Source: Zoroaster sp. YZ-2022
Taxonomy: Eukaryota; Echinodermata; Asteroidea; Forcipulatida; Zoroasteridae
Length of the DNA stretch: 64,000 nucleotides
NCBI GenBank assembly: GCA_029582265.1
Contig: CM055817.1
Span: 24,681,023 to 24,745,022, forward strand
Direction: 5' to 3'
A program made the position numbers and the translations under genes. Of this stretch, positions 12,463 through 22,786 are shown one piece after another; position 1 is the stretch's first letter; each line of letters starts with the position of its first letter. Below the pieces are notes generated by a model that worked only from the letters and a program-made list of their open reading frames with translations, searched no databases and was not told where the DNA came from.

Positions 12463-14664
12463 TCACGTGTCATCGCTTTTGAAGTTGCAGAGGTAGAACT
12501 TGTTTTCATGGCGGCATTTTGATATGAGTTCGGGTCGTTTGTTCAGGAGTATCCTCTTGTCGGCGTTTATGATGGAGAGCTTCTCTGTGAGGCAAAGGTT
12601 GCACCGTTTCGATTCACTGTTGTATGCTTGAGATCTACAGGCTACCGACCAGTTGATGGTGAATGGTTTCTTGTTCCTTTTCAATTGCCAAATGTGCTTG
12701 GAGAGTTCCGTGCTGTTCTGGTACTTCTCATGCCTGAAAGACTGTGTGTGGTTGCCGTATCTTAGCTTGAATGGAGGCGCGGTGAGACCTATGTACAGAT
12801 GAGAGTTGTTTGGTTGCTTAACTTCGGCATTGTAGATGATGTTGCTGGCCTGGCACTTTCCTTGTAGAGGGCATATGTCTTTCTTGCGGCAGTTGCAGTC
12901 CTTACGGTCGGTCCCTTTGTCGTTCGATGAGACTTGTTTGTTGTGTGCCTTGATGATACTGGCGATGTTGGGCATGCAGCTGTAACTGATCTTGACCGTG
13001 TTCCTGTTGAATATCTTGTTCAGTTTGGAGTTCCTCGGGAAGTGCTTGCCGATGAGTTTCAGGAATATACCGCCAATGCTTGTTGTCACGTTTTTGCTGA
13101 ATGGAGGGTTGAACCAGATGACGTTGCGCTGCCTGTTCCGTTTTTCCTTAGTAGGTGATGTATATATGTATATATGTATATATATATGTATATATATATG
13201 TATATATGTATATATGTATATATATATATATATGCTTGGGGTGGCACCTGTCAGAAAGGATGTATTGATGAGTGTCAGTGGGTTTACAATAGACATCAGT
13301 CGAGATGCCCTGGGGGATTTGTTGATGGTGACGTCTAGGAAGTTCACGCTATTGGGAGAGTAGTACTAGCCACCATACTAGAGGACGGTGGGGGCAGAAG
13401 ATAGCAATCTGTCTTCAAGGTCAGACATAAACAGATTAGCGTATGATGGTGCCATCTTAGTGCCCATCGCTGTACCTTGAACCTGGAGAAAGTTTCTGTC
13501 TAGGAACGTGAAATTGTTTTTGGTTAGTATATATTGGATAAGATCTGTGAGGTGTCTCACTGAAGGTTTGGTTTGGTTGTTGGATCTGAGAGCGTTGGCA
13601 CATGCACTTATGCCTTCGCCATGGGGGATGTTTGTATATAAGGAGGAAACATCCAGAGTGACAAGGAAGGCAGAATTGGGTATTTGATGTTTAATACCCT
13701 CTAGTTTACGGAGGAAGTCTGTAGTGTCCTGTATGAATGAAGGGATATGAGAGACCAGAGGGTTGAGGTAGCTGTCAACGAACTCAGAGATAGGGAGTTA
13801 ATAGGGAGATACGTGTAATAGGGAGATATGTTCTGTTGGGCTACCATTACCCGACACAATGGGACGGCCCGGGTTGCCTGCCTTGTGTATTTTAGGCAGT
13901 AGATAGAAACGGGCCGTACGAGGATCCTGTGGAATGAGATAGTTAAAGGTTTGCAATTATGAATTTTGACGAGGGTGTCATATATTTCTTTTGCAAAGGA
14001 GTGGGTAGGGTCAGTATCACATTCAGTATAGTGATCAGTGTTATTAAGTTGTCTAAGGGCCTCGGCTGTGTAATCATCTCTGTTCATGACCACAACATAC
14101 AGCAGACCCTTTGTCAGCCCGTTTGATGACAAGGTTCGTAGCTTGTCGGAGTTCACCGATGGCGTCCCGTTCAGCACGGGAGAGGTTGCTGGCACATCTA
14201 GTAGGAGGTTCCCTGTGAACCTCAGAGTTGATTGTGTTGTCAAGGGCTGCATCCCTATTCTTAGGGGGTACCCATACACTTTTTTCTTTGAAGCGGTTGC
14301 GGCTGGGGGCCCCAGAGGGACTGTCATCTGGGGTCTCGTCGTCTGTGGAGGGCTCGACGTGAAAGAATTCACGGAGTCGTAGTCTGCGGTTGAAGTGGGC
14401 TATGTCCTGTTGGAGTGAGAGTTGATTATGGTCCTTGGGTGTGGGGCAAAACTTAAGACCCCTTGAGAGCAATTTAACCTGGGGATCACTGAGTGCAGTA
14501 TCAGACAGATTAATTACAGTATGTGTTGGTGGATTAGGGGTATTGTCACCAGAGGGTTTAGTGGTAATCTTATGGAAACGCCTGTAGAGGTATTTATTAT
14601 GGTTAGCCTGGGCATTACAATATATATGGGAGTTAAATAAAGTTTGTATTGTATGACAGGCCAT
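12463..14664 (-). pseudogene. Penelope-like RT with GIY-YIG endonuclease, broken
   Basis: The N-terminal block (14,664-14,074) contains LSDTALSDPQVKLLSRGLKF, usual for the class. RT blocks follow in other frames: FLVTLDVSSLYTNIPH (about 13,622-13,668) and QGTAMGTKMAPSYANLF (about 13,432-13,480). The frame stops just after SSAPTVL at 13,378 and similarity resumes at VNFLDVTI (about 13,345). The part that should hold the catalytic Tyr-x-Asp-Asp motif is therefore missing. A Cys-rich linker (CNC...C...C, about 12,855-12,905) leads to a GIY-YIG nuclease with IIYNAEV and YIGLTAPPFKLRYGNH (about 12,740-12,846). A (TA/TG)n microsatellite interrupts the frame at 13,157-13,233. At least four frame breaks make it non-functional. 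Confidence 0.8.
13157..13233. repeat. (TATATG)n-type microsatellite inside Penelope ORF
   Basis: An irregular TATATG/TA repeat lies between the RT C-terminal part and the nuclease part of the Penelope-like ORF. It replaces sequence normally coding there and is read in frame as alternating Tyr-Ile. Confidence 0.9.
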
Positions 14665-14709
14665 ACATAAGGCTTCATACTTATTGTATGGACATCAACC
14701 ATGTGTGGA

Positions 14710-15934
14710 TGTCATGATTTACTTGATTTATGTTATTGTAAAATGCTGTAAATAGTCAACACTCCATTTAAATTGTTTGCATTAGGTTTATCAGTAGCTT
14801 GGGCTAGTTGTATAGGCCAACATAGTTTGTTTTTTGTTCTTTCAGTTAAGTCACATAATAGACAGTGTGAACACAAATCCTTACCCAGGTCAGAGATCTT
14901 GGAAAGCAGATTACAATAGAGGGCCATAGTTTTTCTTTACAAGAGTGTGAGGAATTTGTGATAGCAAGGCAGAGGTTTATGCAAATAAATTCTTATGGTT
15001 TAAAAGGTTTGATAGTGAGGCAGGGTTTTATGCAAATAGCAAGACAGGGGTATGTAGGTTTTGGGCTTAGTTCAGAGAGATCACCATGAGACAGCAACGA
15101 ATCAACTTGTGGTTTTTCCCCACTCTGTCAGCTGCTGGTGCAGTCATTTTAGCAAGTCTGCTATCAAGGAGGGCTCAAATTAGGGCCAGGTAAATTAAAG
15201 AAAACTTAGTGTTTTTGCCTGTGTGGCAACAAAATATTTATTTGCTGTGTGCAACACCAACTATTAATGGTGAATTTTAAACCGGGCAGAGTGGAGAACA
15301 AGAAATTAGATAAGCAAGATCTTATGAAGAAAAGCTGTAAGTAGAAATTATTTGTTGAATTTTCAAATTGCAAGAATTCACATTGGATTATAAAGTATGT
15401 ATTTCATAAGAGATTTCAAGATGAGTTTAACAGAACAAAATGTGCTTTACCCTTGAACCAAGCTGTGTATTAATGATATTAACAATATTGATTGATTGTG
15501 AATTTGGTTGGCAAAAGATATTTATCTTGCAAAGTTATAAAAATTATGCAGCCTCCCCCATTCATGTAAATAGGCCTATATCAGATTTTTGGATTATTTT
15601 TATTTTGTGATGTGATGTAGATGGCCAATTAGTGGAGGTATGAGAAACTGTTCACTACATTGATAGATTGAGGATAACGGGCTTGGGCGACGAAGACATC
15701 TACACCATTTTGCCAGTCAACTCGACGGACTCCTAAACAACTATTTGAACGGCAGAAGACACCAAATTTTGAACTGTACACGTGGCTCTACTAATTTTCT
15801 ATAACCCGATGAGTAGTGGTGGTGGTAGTGGTATTATTTTCATTTAATATGCTAGAAATTATATATTTGGGGAAATATTTGGAATATTTTATACTCTAAG
15901 ATTTCACATTTTGAAGATATGATATTTTGAATAT

Positions 15935-15969
<35 letters not shown>

Positions 15970-16180
15970 GATTTGTAGCGCGCACAGTGGCAAAATAATT
16001 GATTTTTTAAATATAGTTGTCAATGTTCCAGCTGGACTGATTGTAGTATTTGTACCAATTGACGTATTCAGTTGATAATAATAATCTAAGAAGTTTGTGT
16101 AGTTTCGTTTCCGTATTTTCTTTTATGATTGTTCGTCTCTCCATCTTGACTATATCACCTTTAGCAAAAATAGCCTGACA
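14710..16180 (+). repeat. LTR 1 (left) of Gmr1-like array
   Basis: Starts TGTCATGATT and ends CCTGACA, 1,471 bp. It carries an (AAT)n run and an adjoining segment (about 15,937-15,986) resembling the tail of the L2-like LINE in this window. No clear TATA box or poly(A) site could be assigned with confidence. Confidence 0.93.
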
Positions 16181-16183
16181 ATT

Positions 16184-16199
16184 TGGGGGCTTGTCCGAG
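16184..16199 (+). promoter_or_regulatory. Primer-binding site, tRNA-Pro-like, copy 1
   Basis: TGGGGGCTTGTCCGAG lies three bases after LTR 1. It is complementary, with one or two mismatches, to the 3' end of animal tRNA-Pro including CCA, so minus-strand synthesis was probably primed by tRNA-Pro. Confidence 0.8.
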
Positions 16200-16403
16200 A
16201 AACAGAAACAAAAAACATAAACAAAAACAAAGGAACTTTAAAAGGAAGGACGGAACGCATGTAAATACAAAATTGTCGAAAGTCACAAAGCTTGTGTAGA
16301 CATATTTTATAATATATATATATTGTGACATAATGTAATGGTCTCTTGCTCTCCACGAACCCTAGTTTAATTACTTTTGCGTTTGCAGATTGTGCATGCC
16401 ATC

Positions 16404-16824
16404 ATGAATGTGAAGGAGCTGACCGAGCTGGGAAGGAAATCCTTCGAGTTTATGTGGTGATGACTTACTAGCCTTTGTCAGGGAAGAGAGAGATAGGCAG
16501 GATAGGCGGGAGAATGAGTTGCGGGCGCATCAGAATGAGGCTAGGGCAGAGAAGGAACGGTTGGATAGGGATGAGAGGGCTTACCAGTTAGAGTTGCGTA
16601 GGCAGGAAATGGCAATTCTAGAGTTGAAGCTCAAGACATATGAAACAAAAGTAAGTGAAGGTAGTGCAGATTCAGATAGTAAGTTAGGGAATAGTAAGCT
16701 TAAGGCTCGTGCCCCTAAGTTACCACCTTTTGATGACTCTAAAGATGATGTCGATGCATATACTTACAGCGGTATGAAAGGTACGCTGTTAGTCAGGACT
16801 GGCCCAAGACAGACTGGGCCATAA
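16404..16824 (+). pseudogene. Gag N-terminal region, copy 1, frame-broken
   Basis: An ATG at 16,404 opens a short frame (MNVKELTELGRK...) that stops at 16,458-16,460. Gag-like sequence continues in the next frame as a highly charged, probably coiled-coil segment rich in Arg, Glu and Gln (about 16,460-16,760). It then returns to the first frame, which runs into the long ORF at 16,836. Two frame breaks therefore separate the start codon from the rest of gag. The same two breaks are present in copy 2. Confidence 0.75.
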
Positions 16825-16835
16825 ACTTAAGTGCT

Positions 16836-19800
16836 TTGTTAAAGGGTAAGGCACTAGAGGTGTATGCTAGGCTAGATGTAGAAGGTGCTAAAGAGTATCA
16901 GGTACTTAAAACTGCTCTCCTTAAGAGATACAGGATGACAGAAGATGGCTTTAGACTCAAGTTTCGTACAGCTAGACCTGAACAAGGCGAGACACCAACT
17001 CAGTTTGCTATTAGACTAGATAATTTAATGTCGCGGTGGGTCGACTTGGCCGCCATCAAAAAGTCATACGAAGGGTTGTCAGACTTACTACTTCGGGAAC
17101 AATACATAAATGGGTGTAATAGGGAGTTAAGTCTCTTCCTCAAAGAAAGAAAACCCCCGAGTATTAGGGAAATGTCAAAATTAGCAGAGCAGTATACAGA
17201 AGCACATGCAGGTCTCTTTGCGGCACCTGCAGATCATCGGAACCCTTACCGACGACCACATCAACAAATACCACAGCCCTCAAACAACCGAAGTCAAGCA
17301 GATAACGGCAAAGGAACTCCTAAAGAAGCACAACCTAACTACCCAAAAAATAAGCCTTCATACTTCTCGAGTAGGATGTGCTACTCATGTGGTAAAACTG
17401 GGCATATTGCTAGGGACTGTAGAAGTACTAGGTCTATGAGTCGTGGTTATAATAATAGGAACAGCTACAATTTTACTAAGGTAGCAGGTATGGTAAATGA
17501 TGTTGGCTTTATGCAAGAGCAGGTACCAGTACGTAATGCTAGCCAGGATAATTTTCAGAAATCCGAATTAGGTCAGAATCGGGATGAGTCGTGTAGTAAG
17601 TGTGGTAGAGGTAATAGTCGGGTATCCATAGAAGCAGAAACAGTAGCTTGTGTGTTAACGCCCACTGAAAGATTATTTGATTGCTGTATTAAGGACAATC
17701 AGGTTACTTTGAATTGTGGCCATGTGTTGCCTCTTATGAGTGCAGCATGTAAGGAGTTGTCTGAACGTATGCCTGTAGTGAGGGGACAGATAGGAGATAG
17801 GATAGTTACTGTATTAAGAGACAGTGGTTGTAGTAGCGTAGTAGTTCGTCAAGATTTAGTCAAACCAAGCAGCTTGACAGGGCAGAATAAGATGTGTGTT
17901 TTGATCGATGGTTCAGTTAGAAAAGCCCCAGTTGCGAATGTATACCTTAATACTCCTTTCTTTGTTGGTCAAACTGAAGTTCTTTGCATGCAGGATACCT
18001 TATACGATGTCATTGTAGGCAACATAGCTGCAGCCAGGCCACCAGAAGATCCTGACCGACATTGGTGTTATAACAGCCATAAACAATCACAAGGTCAGCA
18101 AGCAGTTGTGCAGACTCAAGCAGTACAGACGCGAGCGCAAAAACAAACTACAGAGAAGCCACTCAAGAAACTTAAGGTTCCAGAAGCAATACCTGATATA
18201 CAGAAGGATGACTTCATTAGAGCCCAACAGAATGATCCAAGCTTAAACAGGACACGTGAGTTAATTTCGATGAAAGAAGAAAGAACCAACAGTGGAGGAG
18301 GAAGGTCAAGGTTTATTGAATCAAAGGGCCTAATGTATCGGAAGTTTGAATCTCCACAGGTTGAACATGGTAATGTCTTTCTTCAGTTGGTTGTGCCAAG
18401 AGAACATCGCTCGCATGTTATGAAGATAGCCCACGAATCCAGCCTGGGAGGTCACCGAGGAATCAAACGAACAACATACAAGATCACTACCAATTTTTAT
18501 TGGCCAGGAATCCAGGCAGATGTGAGGAGATTTTGCAAATCATGTGACATCTGTCAGCGAACAATACACAAGGGTAGGGTGAGCAAAGCACCACTCGGGA
18601 GTATGCCATTGATTGAAGTACCATTTGATCGGGTTGCCATAGATATCATCGGACCAATCAAACCATCTACCGAAAGGGGACATCGCTATATACTCACATT
18701 AGTGGATTATGCAACCAGATACCCTGAGGCAGTGCCATTGTTGAGTATTGAAACTACACGGGTAGCAGACGCCATGGTTGATGTTTTTAGTAGAGTGGGC
18801 ATACCGCGTGAGATACTTACAGATCAGGGGTCGCAATTTACATCAGGCCTAATGAGAGAAGTTAGCCGATTACTATCCATCAGACAACTCACAACCACCC
18901 CATATCACCCGGCATGCAACGGGCTTGTTGAAAGGTTCAATGGGACCCTCAAACAGATGCTCAAAAGAATGTGCTCAGAGAAACCGAGAGACTGGGACAG
19001 GTTCATCGGCCCATTGTTATTCGCTTACAGGGAAGTACCACAAGCAAGTCTAGGGCTCTCATCTTTTGAATTATTGTATGGCAGGGCTGTCCGAGGGCCT
19101 ATGGTGATATTGCGAGAGTTGTGGTCTGGAGAAGTGAACACACCAGAAGTCAGGTCTACATACCAGTATATCTTGGACCTGAGAGAAAGACTGGAGAACA
19201 CGTGCAAAATGACCCAGGATGCATTGAAAGATGCTACGAAGAGAACACAGAAATACTACAACCGAAAGACCAGCCCAAGAAACATCAAGGTGGGAGATAA
19301 AGTTTTGCTTCTTCTTCCGACGGATCAAAACAAACTGCTTATGCAATGGAAGGGGCCATTCACAGTTCTAGAGAAACGGGGATCGTTAGATTACAACATA
19401 GAGATGGGTGGAGGAAACAAAACCTTTCATGTCAACATGCTGAAGAAGTATATAGACAGGGAGGATCCGAGAGAATCTTCTTCAGACAGTAATGACACTA
19501 TTCAAACATGCGGTGTCATTGAATGCGTGTCCGTTGCCGTCATCCAAGACGACGTGTCGGAGGATGCACCACTTAGAACCAGCATAGAGACAATCGAACT
19601 ACCTGTTATGACAAGCACAGAAACAATAGACGATATAAAGATCTACAAAGAACTGTCTCAAATACAACATCAGCTGAAGAGAATCTTGTGTAACTACAAA
19701 GACATTTTAACAGACCTACCGGGAACGACAGATGTAGCAGAGCACGAAATCAGACTGACCTCTGACCAGCCTCTCCGGTTGAAACCGTATCCACTTCCTT

Positions 19801-21029
19801 ACGCACTGCGGGATACTGTCAAGTCCGAAGTCAAGAGTATGCTTGACATGAACATTATAGAACCATCTGATTCTCCATACTCCAGCCCTGTGGTGTTAGT
19901 TGGTAAGAAAGATGGTAGTACGAGGTTCTGTATTGATTTTCGGCGATTGAACAAAATAACGGTGTTTGACGCAGAACCCATGCCTAACTCGGAGGAAATC
20001 TTCGTCAAGCTGGCAAAAGATAACTTTTTCACCAAAATAGACCTCACCAAAGGATATTGGCAGATACCAGTGAAGCAGGGAGACAGAGTTAAGACAGCAC
20101 TCGTAACACCAGATGGACTTTACCAATTTCGTAAGATGCCATTTGGCCTAATCAATGCTCCGGCGACATTCAGTCGGTTAATGCGAACCATACTACGGGA
20201 CATTGAACACGTTGATAACTACATCGATGATATTTTGATTCACACTCCAAGCTTCGAAGAGCACCTCCATGTCATTAACATAGCTCTCCGGAAGCTAAGA
20301 GATGCAAAACTAACAGCTAGACCAAGTAAATGCATGATGTGTTATCAGAAGATAGAATTCCTTGGGCACATGGTAGGAAAAGGAGAGTTAGCACCTCATG
20401 AAGAAAAACTTGAAAAGATACAGAAAGCCGCACAACCCCAAACCAAGAAACAACTCAGATCATTTCTAGGTTTGGCAGGCTACTACAGACAGTTTATCCC
20501 AAACTTTGCTGCTATCGCCTGCCCACTTACAGACAAAACAAAAAGCAAAGAGCCCAACAAGATTGAATGGGGTGAGAACCAGGAACGAGCTTTCCAGACA
20601 CTCAAAGATAGACTCACCAGATCACCGATTCTCCATCTTGCAGATATTGAAAAACCATTCGTCCTACGAACAGATGCGCCCAGTACGGGATTGGGGGCTG
20701 TTCTCCTTCAACAGGATAGTGATCAGCTGTTTCCGGTAGCATATGCGAGCCAGAAGCTGCTACCACGAGAGGTTAACTATTCTGTGATGGAACGAGAATG
20801 TTTGGCTGTTGTCTGGGGCATTAAGAAGTTTCAAAAGTTTCTCAATGGTAGAGAGTTCACTTTGCAAACTGATCATGAACCACTTGTATACATGCAGAAG
20901 GCAAGAGTTGTGAATAGTCGAGTGATGAGGTGGGCCTTGGCGTTGCAACCTTACAAAATCAGAGTGGAAGCGATCAAGGGTGTAGATAACGTCGGCGCAG
21001 ACTACTTCAGCAGAAGTTGCTCCAATTAG
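16836..21029 (+). CDS. Gag-pol polyprotein, copy 1, PR-IN-RT-RH order
   Basis: This is one open frame of 1,397 codons, which actually extends slightly upstream of the nominal start into gag. Domains in order: gag with a zinc knuckle CYSCGKTGHIARDC (about residues 181-195); aspartic protease with RDSGCSS (about 329) and DVIVGN; integrase with an HHCC zinc domain (about 531-575) and a D-D-E core including LTDQGSQF and NGLVERFNGTL (about 600-700); a GPY/F-like module (QWKGPF, about 838); reverse transcriptase with YIDDILIH (about 1,130); RNase H with RTDAPSTGLGAVL and LQTDHEPL to the C-terminus. The catalytic residues I can check are present. It lacks an intact gag N-terminus. Integrase preceding RT is the key oddity. 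Confidence 0.93.
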   Translation: MLKGKALEVYARLDVEGAKEYQVLKTALLKRYRMTEDGFRLKFRTARPEQGETPTQFAIRLDNLMSRWVDLAAIKKSYEGLSDLLLREQYINGCNRELSLFLKERKPPSIREMSKLAEQYTEAHAGLFAAPADHRNPYRRPHQQIPQPSNNRSQADNGKGTPKEAQPNYPKNKPSYFSSRMCYSCGKTGHIARDCRSTRSMSRGYNNRNSYNFTKVAGMVNDVGFMQEQVPVRNASQDNFQKSELGQNRDESCSKCGRGNSRVSIEAETVACVLTPTERLFDCCIKDNQVTLNCGHVLPLMSAACKELSERMPVVRGQIGDRIVTVLRDSGCSSVVVRQDLVKPSSLTGQNKMCVLIDGSVRKAPVANVYLNTPFFVGQTEVLCMQDTLYDVIVGNIAAARPPEDPDRHWCYNSHKQSQGQQAVVQTQAVQTRAQKQTTEKPLKKLKVPEAIPDIQKDDFIRAQQNDPSLNRTRELISMKEERTNSGGGRSRFIESKGLMYRKFESPQVEHGNVFLQLVVPREHRSHVMKIAHESSLGGHRGIKRTTYKITTNFYWPGIQADVRRFCKSCDICQRTIHKGRVSKAPLGSMPLIEVPFDRVAIDIIGPIKPSTERGHRYILTLVDYATRYPEAVPLLSIETTRVADAMVDVFSRVGIPREILTDQGSQFTSGLMREVSRLLSIRQLTTTPYHPACNGLVERFNGTLKQMLKRMCSEKPRDWDRFIGPLLFAYREVPQASLGLSSFELLYGRAVRGPMVILRELWSGEVNTPEVRSTYQYILDLRERLENTCKMTQDALKDATKRTQKYYNRKTSPRNIKVGDKVLLLLPTDQNKLLMQWKGPFTVLEKRGSLDYNIEMGGGNKTFHVNMLKKYIDREDPRESSSDSNDTIQTCGVIECVSVAVIQDDVSEDAPLRTSIETIELPVMTSTETIDDIKIYKELSQIQHQLKRILCNYKDILTDLPGTTDVAEHEIRLTSDQPLRLKPYPLPYALRDTVKSEVKSMLDMNIIEPSDSPYSSPVVLVGKKDGSTRFCIDFRRLNKITVFDAEPMPNSEEIFVKLAKDNFFTKIDLTKGYWQIPVKQGDRVKTALVTPDGLYQFRKMPFGLINAPATFSRLMRTILRDIEHVDNYIDDILIHTPSFEEHLHVINIALRKLRDAKLTARPSKCMMCYQKIEFLGHMVGKGELAPHEEKLEKIQKAAQPQTKKQLRSFLGLAGYYRQFIPNFAAIACPLTDKTKSKEPNKIEWGENQERAFQTLKDRLTRSPILHLADIEKPFVLRTDAPSTGLGAVLLQQDSDQLFPVAYASQKLLPREVNYSVMERECLAVVWGIKKFQKFLNGREFTLQTDHEPLVYMQKARVVNSRVMRWALALQPYKIRVEAIKGVDNVGADYFSRSCSN

Positions 21030-21081
21030 GATGATATAAAAAGTTTTCATTGTTTCCAGCAAAATGTGATACATTTCGCTT

Positions 21082-21097
21082 GAAGAAAGGGGTAAAA
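21082..21097 (+). promoter_or_regulatory. Polypurine tract before LTR 2
   Basis: The purine-rich GAAGAAAGGGGTAAAA lies directly before the TGTCA of LTR 2. In this class it is the plus-strand primer. Confidence 0.85.
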
Positions 21098-22320
21098 TGT
21101 CATGATTTACTTGATTTATGTTATTGTAAAATGCTGTAAATAGTCAACACTCCATTTAAATTGTTTGCATTAGGTTTATCAGTAGCTTGGGCTAGTTGTA
21201 TAGGCCAACATAGTTTGTTTTTTGTTCTTTCAGTTAAGTCACATAATAGACAGTGTGAACACAAATCCTTACCCAGGTCAGAGATCTTGCAAAGCAGATT
21301 ACAATAGAAGGCCATAGTTTTTCTTTACAAGAGTGTGAGGAATTTGTGATAGCAAGGCAGAGGTTTATGCAAATAAATTCTTATGGTTTAAAAGGTTTGA
21401 TAGTGAGGCAGGGTTTTATGCAAATAGCAAGACAGGGGTATGTAGGTTTTGGGCTTAGTTCAGAGAGATCACCATGAGACAGCAACGAAGCAACTTGTGG
21501 TTTTTCCCCACTCTGTCAGCTGCTGGTGCAGTCATTTTAGCAAGTCTGCTATCAAGGAGGGCTCAAATTAGGGCCAGATAAATTAAAGAAAACTTAGTGA
21601 TTTTGCCTGTGTGGCAACAAAATATTTATTTGCTGTGCACCACCAACTATTAATGGTGAATTTTAAACCGGGCAGAGTGGAGAACAAGAAATTAGATAAG
21701 CAAGATCTTATGAAGAAAAGCTGTAAGTAGAAATTATTTGTTGAATTTTCAAATTGCAAGAATTCACATTGGATTATAAAGTATGTATTTCATAAGAGAT
21801 TTCAAGATGAGTTTAACAGAACAAAATGTGCTTTACCCTTGAACCAAGCTGTGTATTAATGATATTAACAATATTGATTGATTGTGAATTTAGTTGGCAA
21901 AAGATATTTATCTTGCAAAGTTATAAAAATTATGCAGCCTCCCCCATTCATGTAAATAGGCCTATATCAGATTTTTTGATTATTTTTATTTTGTGATGTG
22001 ATGTAGATGGCCAATTAGTGGAGGTATGAGAAACTGTTCACTACATTGATAGATTGAGAATAACGGGCTTGGGCGACGAAGACATCTACACCATTTTGCC
22101 TGTCAACTCGACGGACTCCTAAACAACTATTTGAACGGCAGAAGACACCAAATTTTGAACTGTACACGTGGCTCTACTAATTTTCTATAACCCGATGAGT
22201 AGTGGTGGTGGTAGTGGTATTATTTTCATTTAATATGCTAGAAATTATATATTTGGGGAAATATTTGGAATATTTTATACTCTAAGATTTCACATTTTGA
22301 AGATATGATATTTTGAATAT

Positions 22321-22351
<31 letters not shown>

Positions 22352-22563
22352 AGATTTGTAGCGCGCACAGTGGCAAAATAATTGATTTTTTAAATATAGT
22401 TGTCAATGTTCCAGCTGGACTGATTGTAGTATTTGTACCAATTGACGTATTCAGTTGATAATAATAATCTAAGAAGTTTGTGTAGTTTCGTTTCCGTATT
22501 TTCTTTTATGATTGTTCGTCTCTCCATCTTGACTATATCACCTTTAGCAAAAATAGCCTGACA
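21098..22563 (+). repeat. LTR 2 (shared middle LTR)
   Basis: 1,466 bp, TGTCA to TGACA. It serves as the 3' LTR of copy 1 and the 5' LTR of copy 2. It is almost identical to LTR 1 and LTR 3, apart from scattered substitutions and a different number of AAT repeats. Confidence 0.93.
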
Positions 22564-22566
22564 ATT

Positions 22567-22582
22567 TGGGGGCTTGTCCGAG
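22567..22582 (+). promoter_or_regulatory. Primer-binding site, tRNA-Pro-like, copy 2
   Basis: Same 16 bases as in copy 1, placed three bases after LTR 2. Confidence 0.8.
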
Positions 22583-22786
22583 AAACAGAAACAAAAAACA
22601 GAAACAAAAACAAAGGAACTTTAAAAGGAAGGACGGAACGCATGTAAATACAAAATTGTCGAAAGTCACAAAGCTTGTGTAGACATATTTTATAATATAT
22701 ATATATTGTGACATAATGTAATGGTCTCTTGCTCTCCACGAACCCTAGTTTAATTACTTTTGCGTTTGCAGATTGTGCATGCCATC

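Larger units (their letters stand above)
12463..14704 (-). mobile_element. Penelope-like retroelement, damaged
   Basis: RT and GIY-YIG endonuclease segments read on the minus strand from about 14,664 down to 12,463. The upstream (5') side stops at 14,704, where the Gmr1-like array begins. The likely continuation of its 5' region is at 28,937-29,495. Penelope-like elements form a retroelement class of their own, with a telomerase-related RT. Confidence 0.75.

Noticed and set aside
16455..16765. Programmed frameshifting in Gmr1-like gag
   Set aside because: No slippery heptamer lies at either break and both occur inside gag, not at a gag/pol border. Mutation shared by the copies is simpler.
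21030..21097. An envelope gene in the Gmr1-like element
   Set aside because: Only about 70 bases separate the pol stop from the polypurine tract and LTR.
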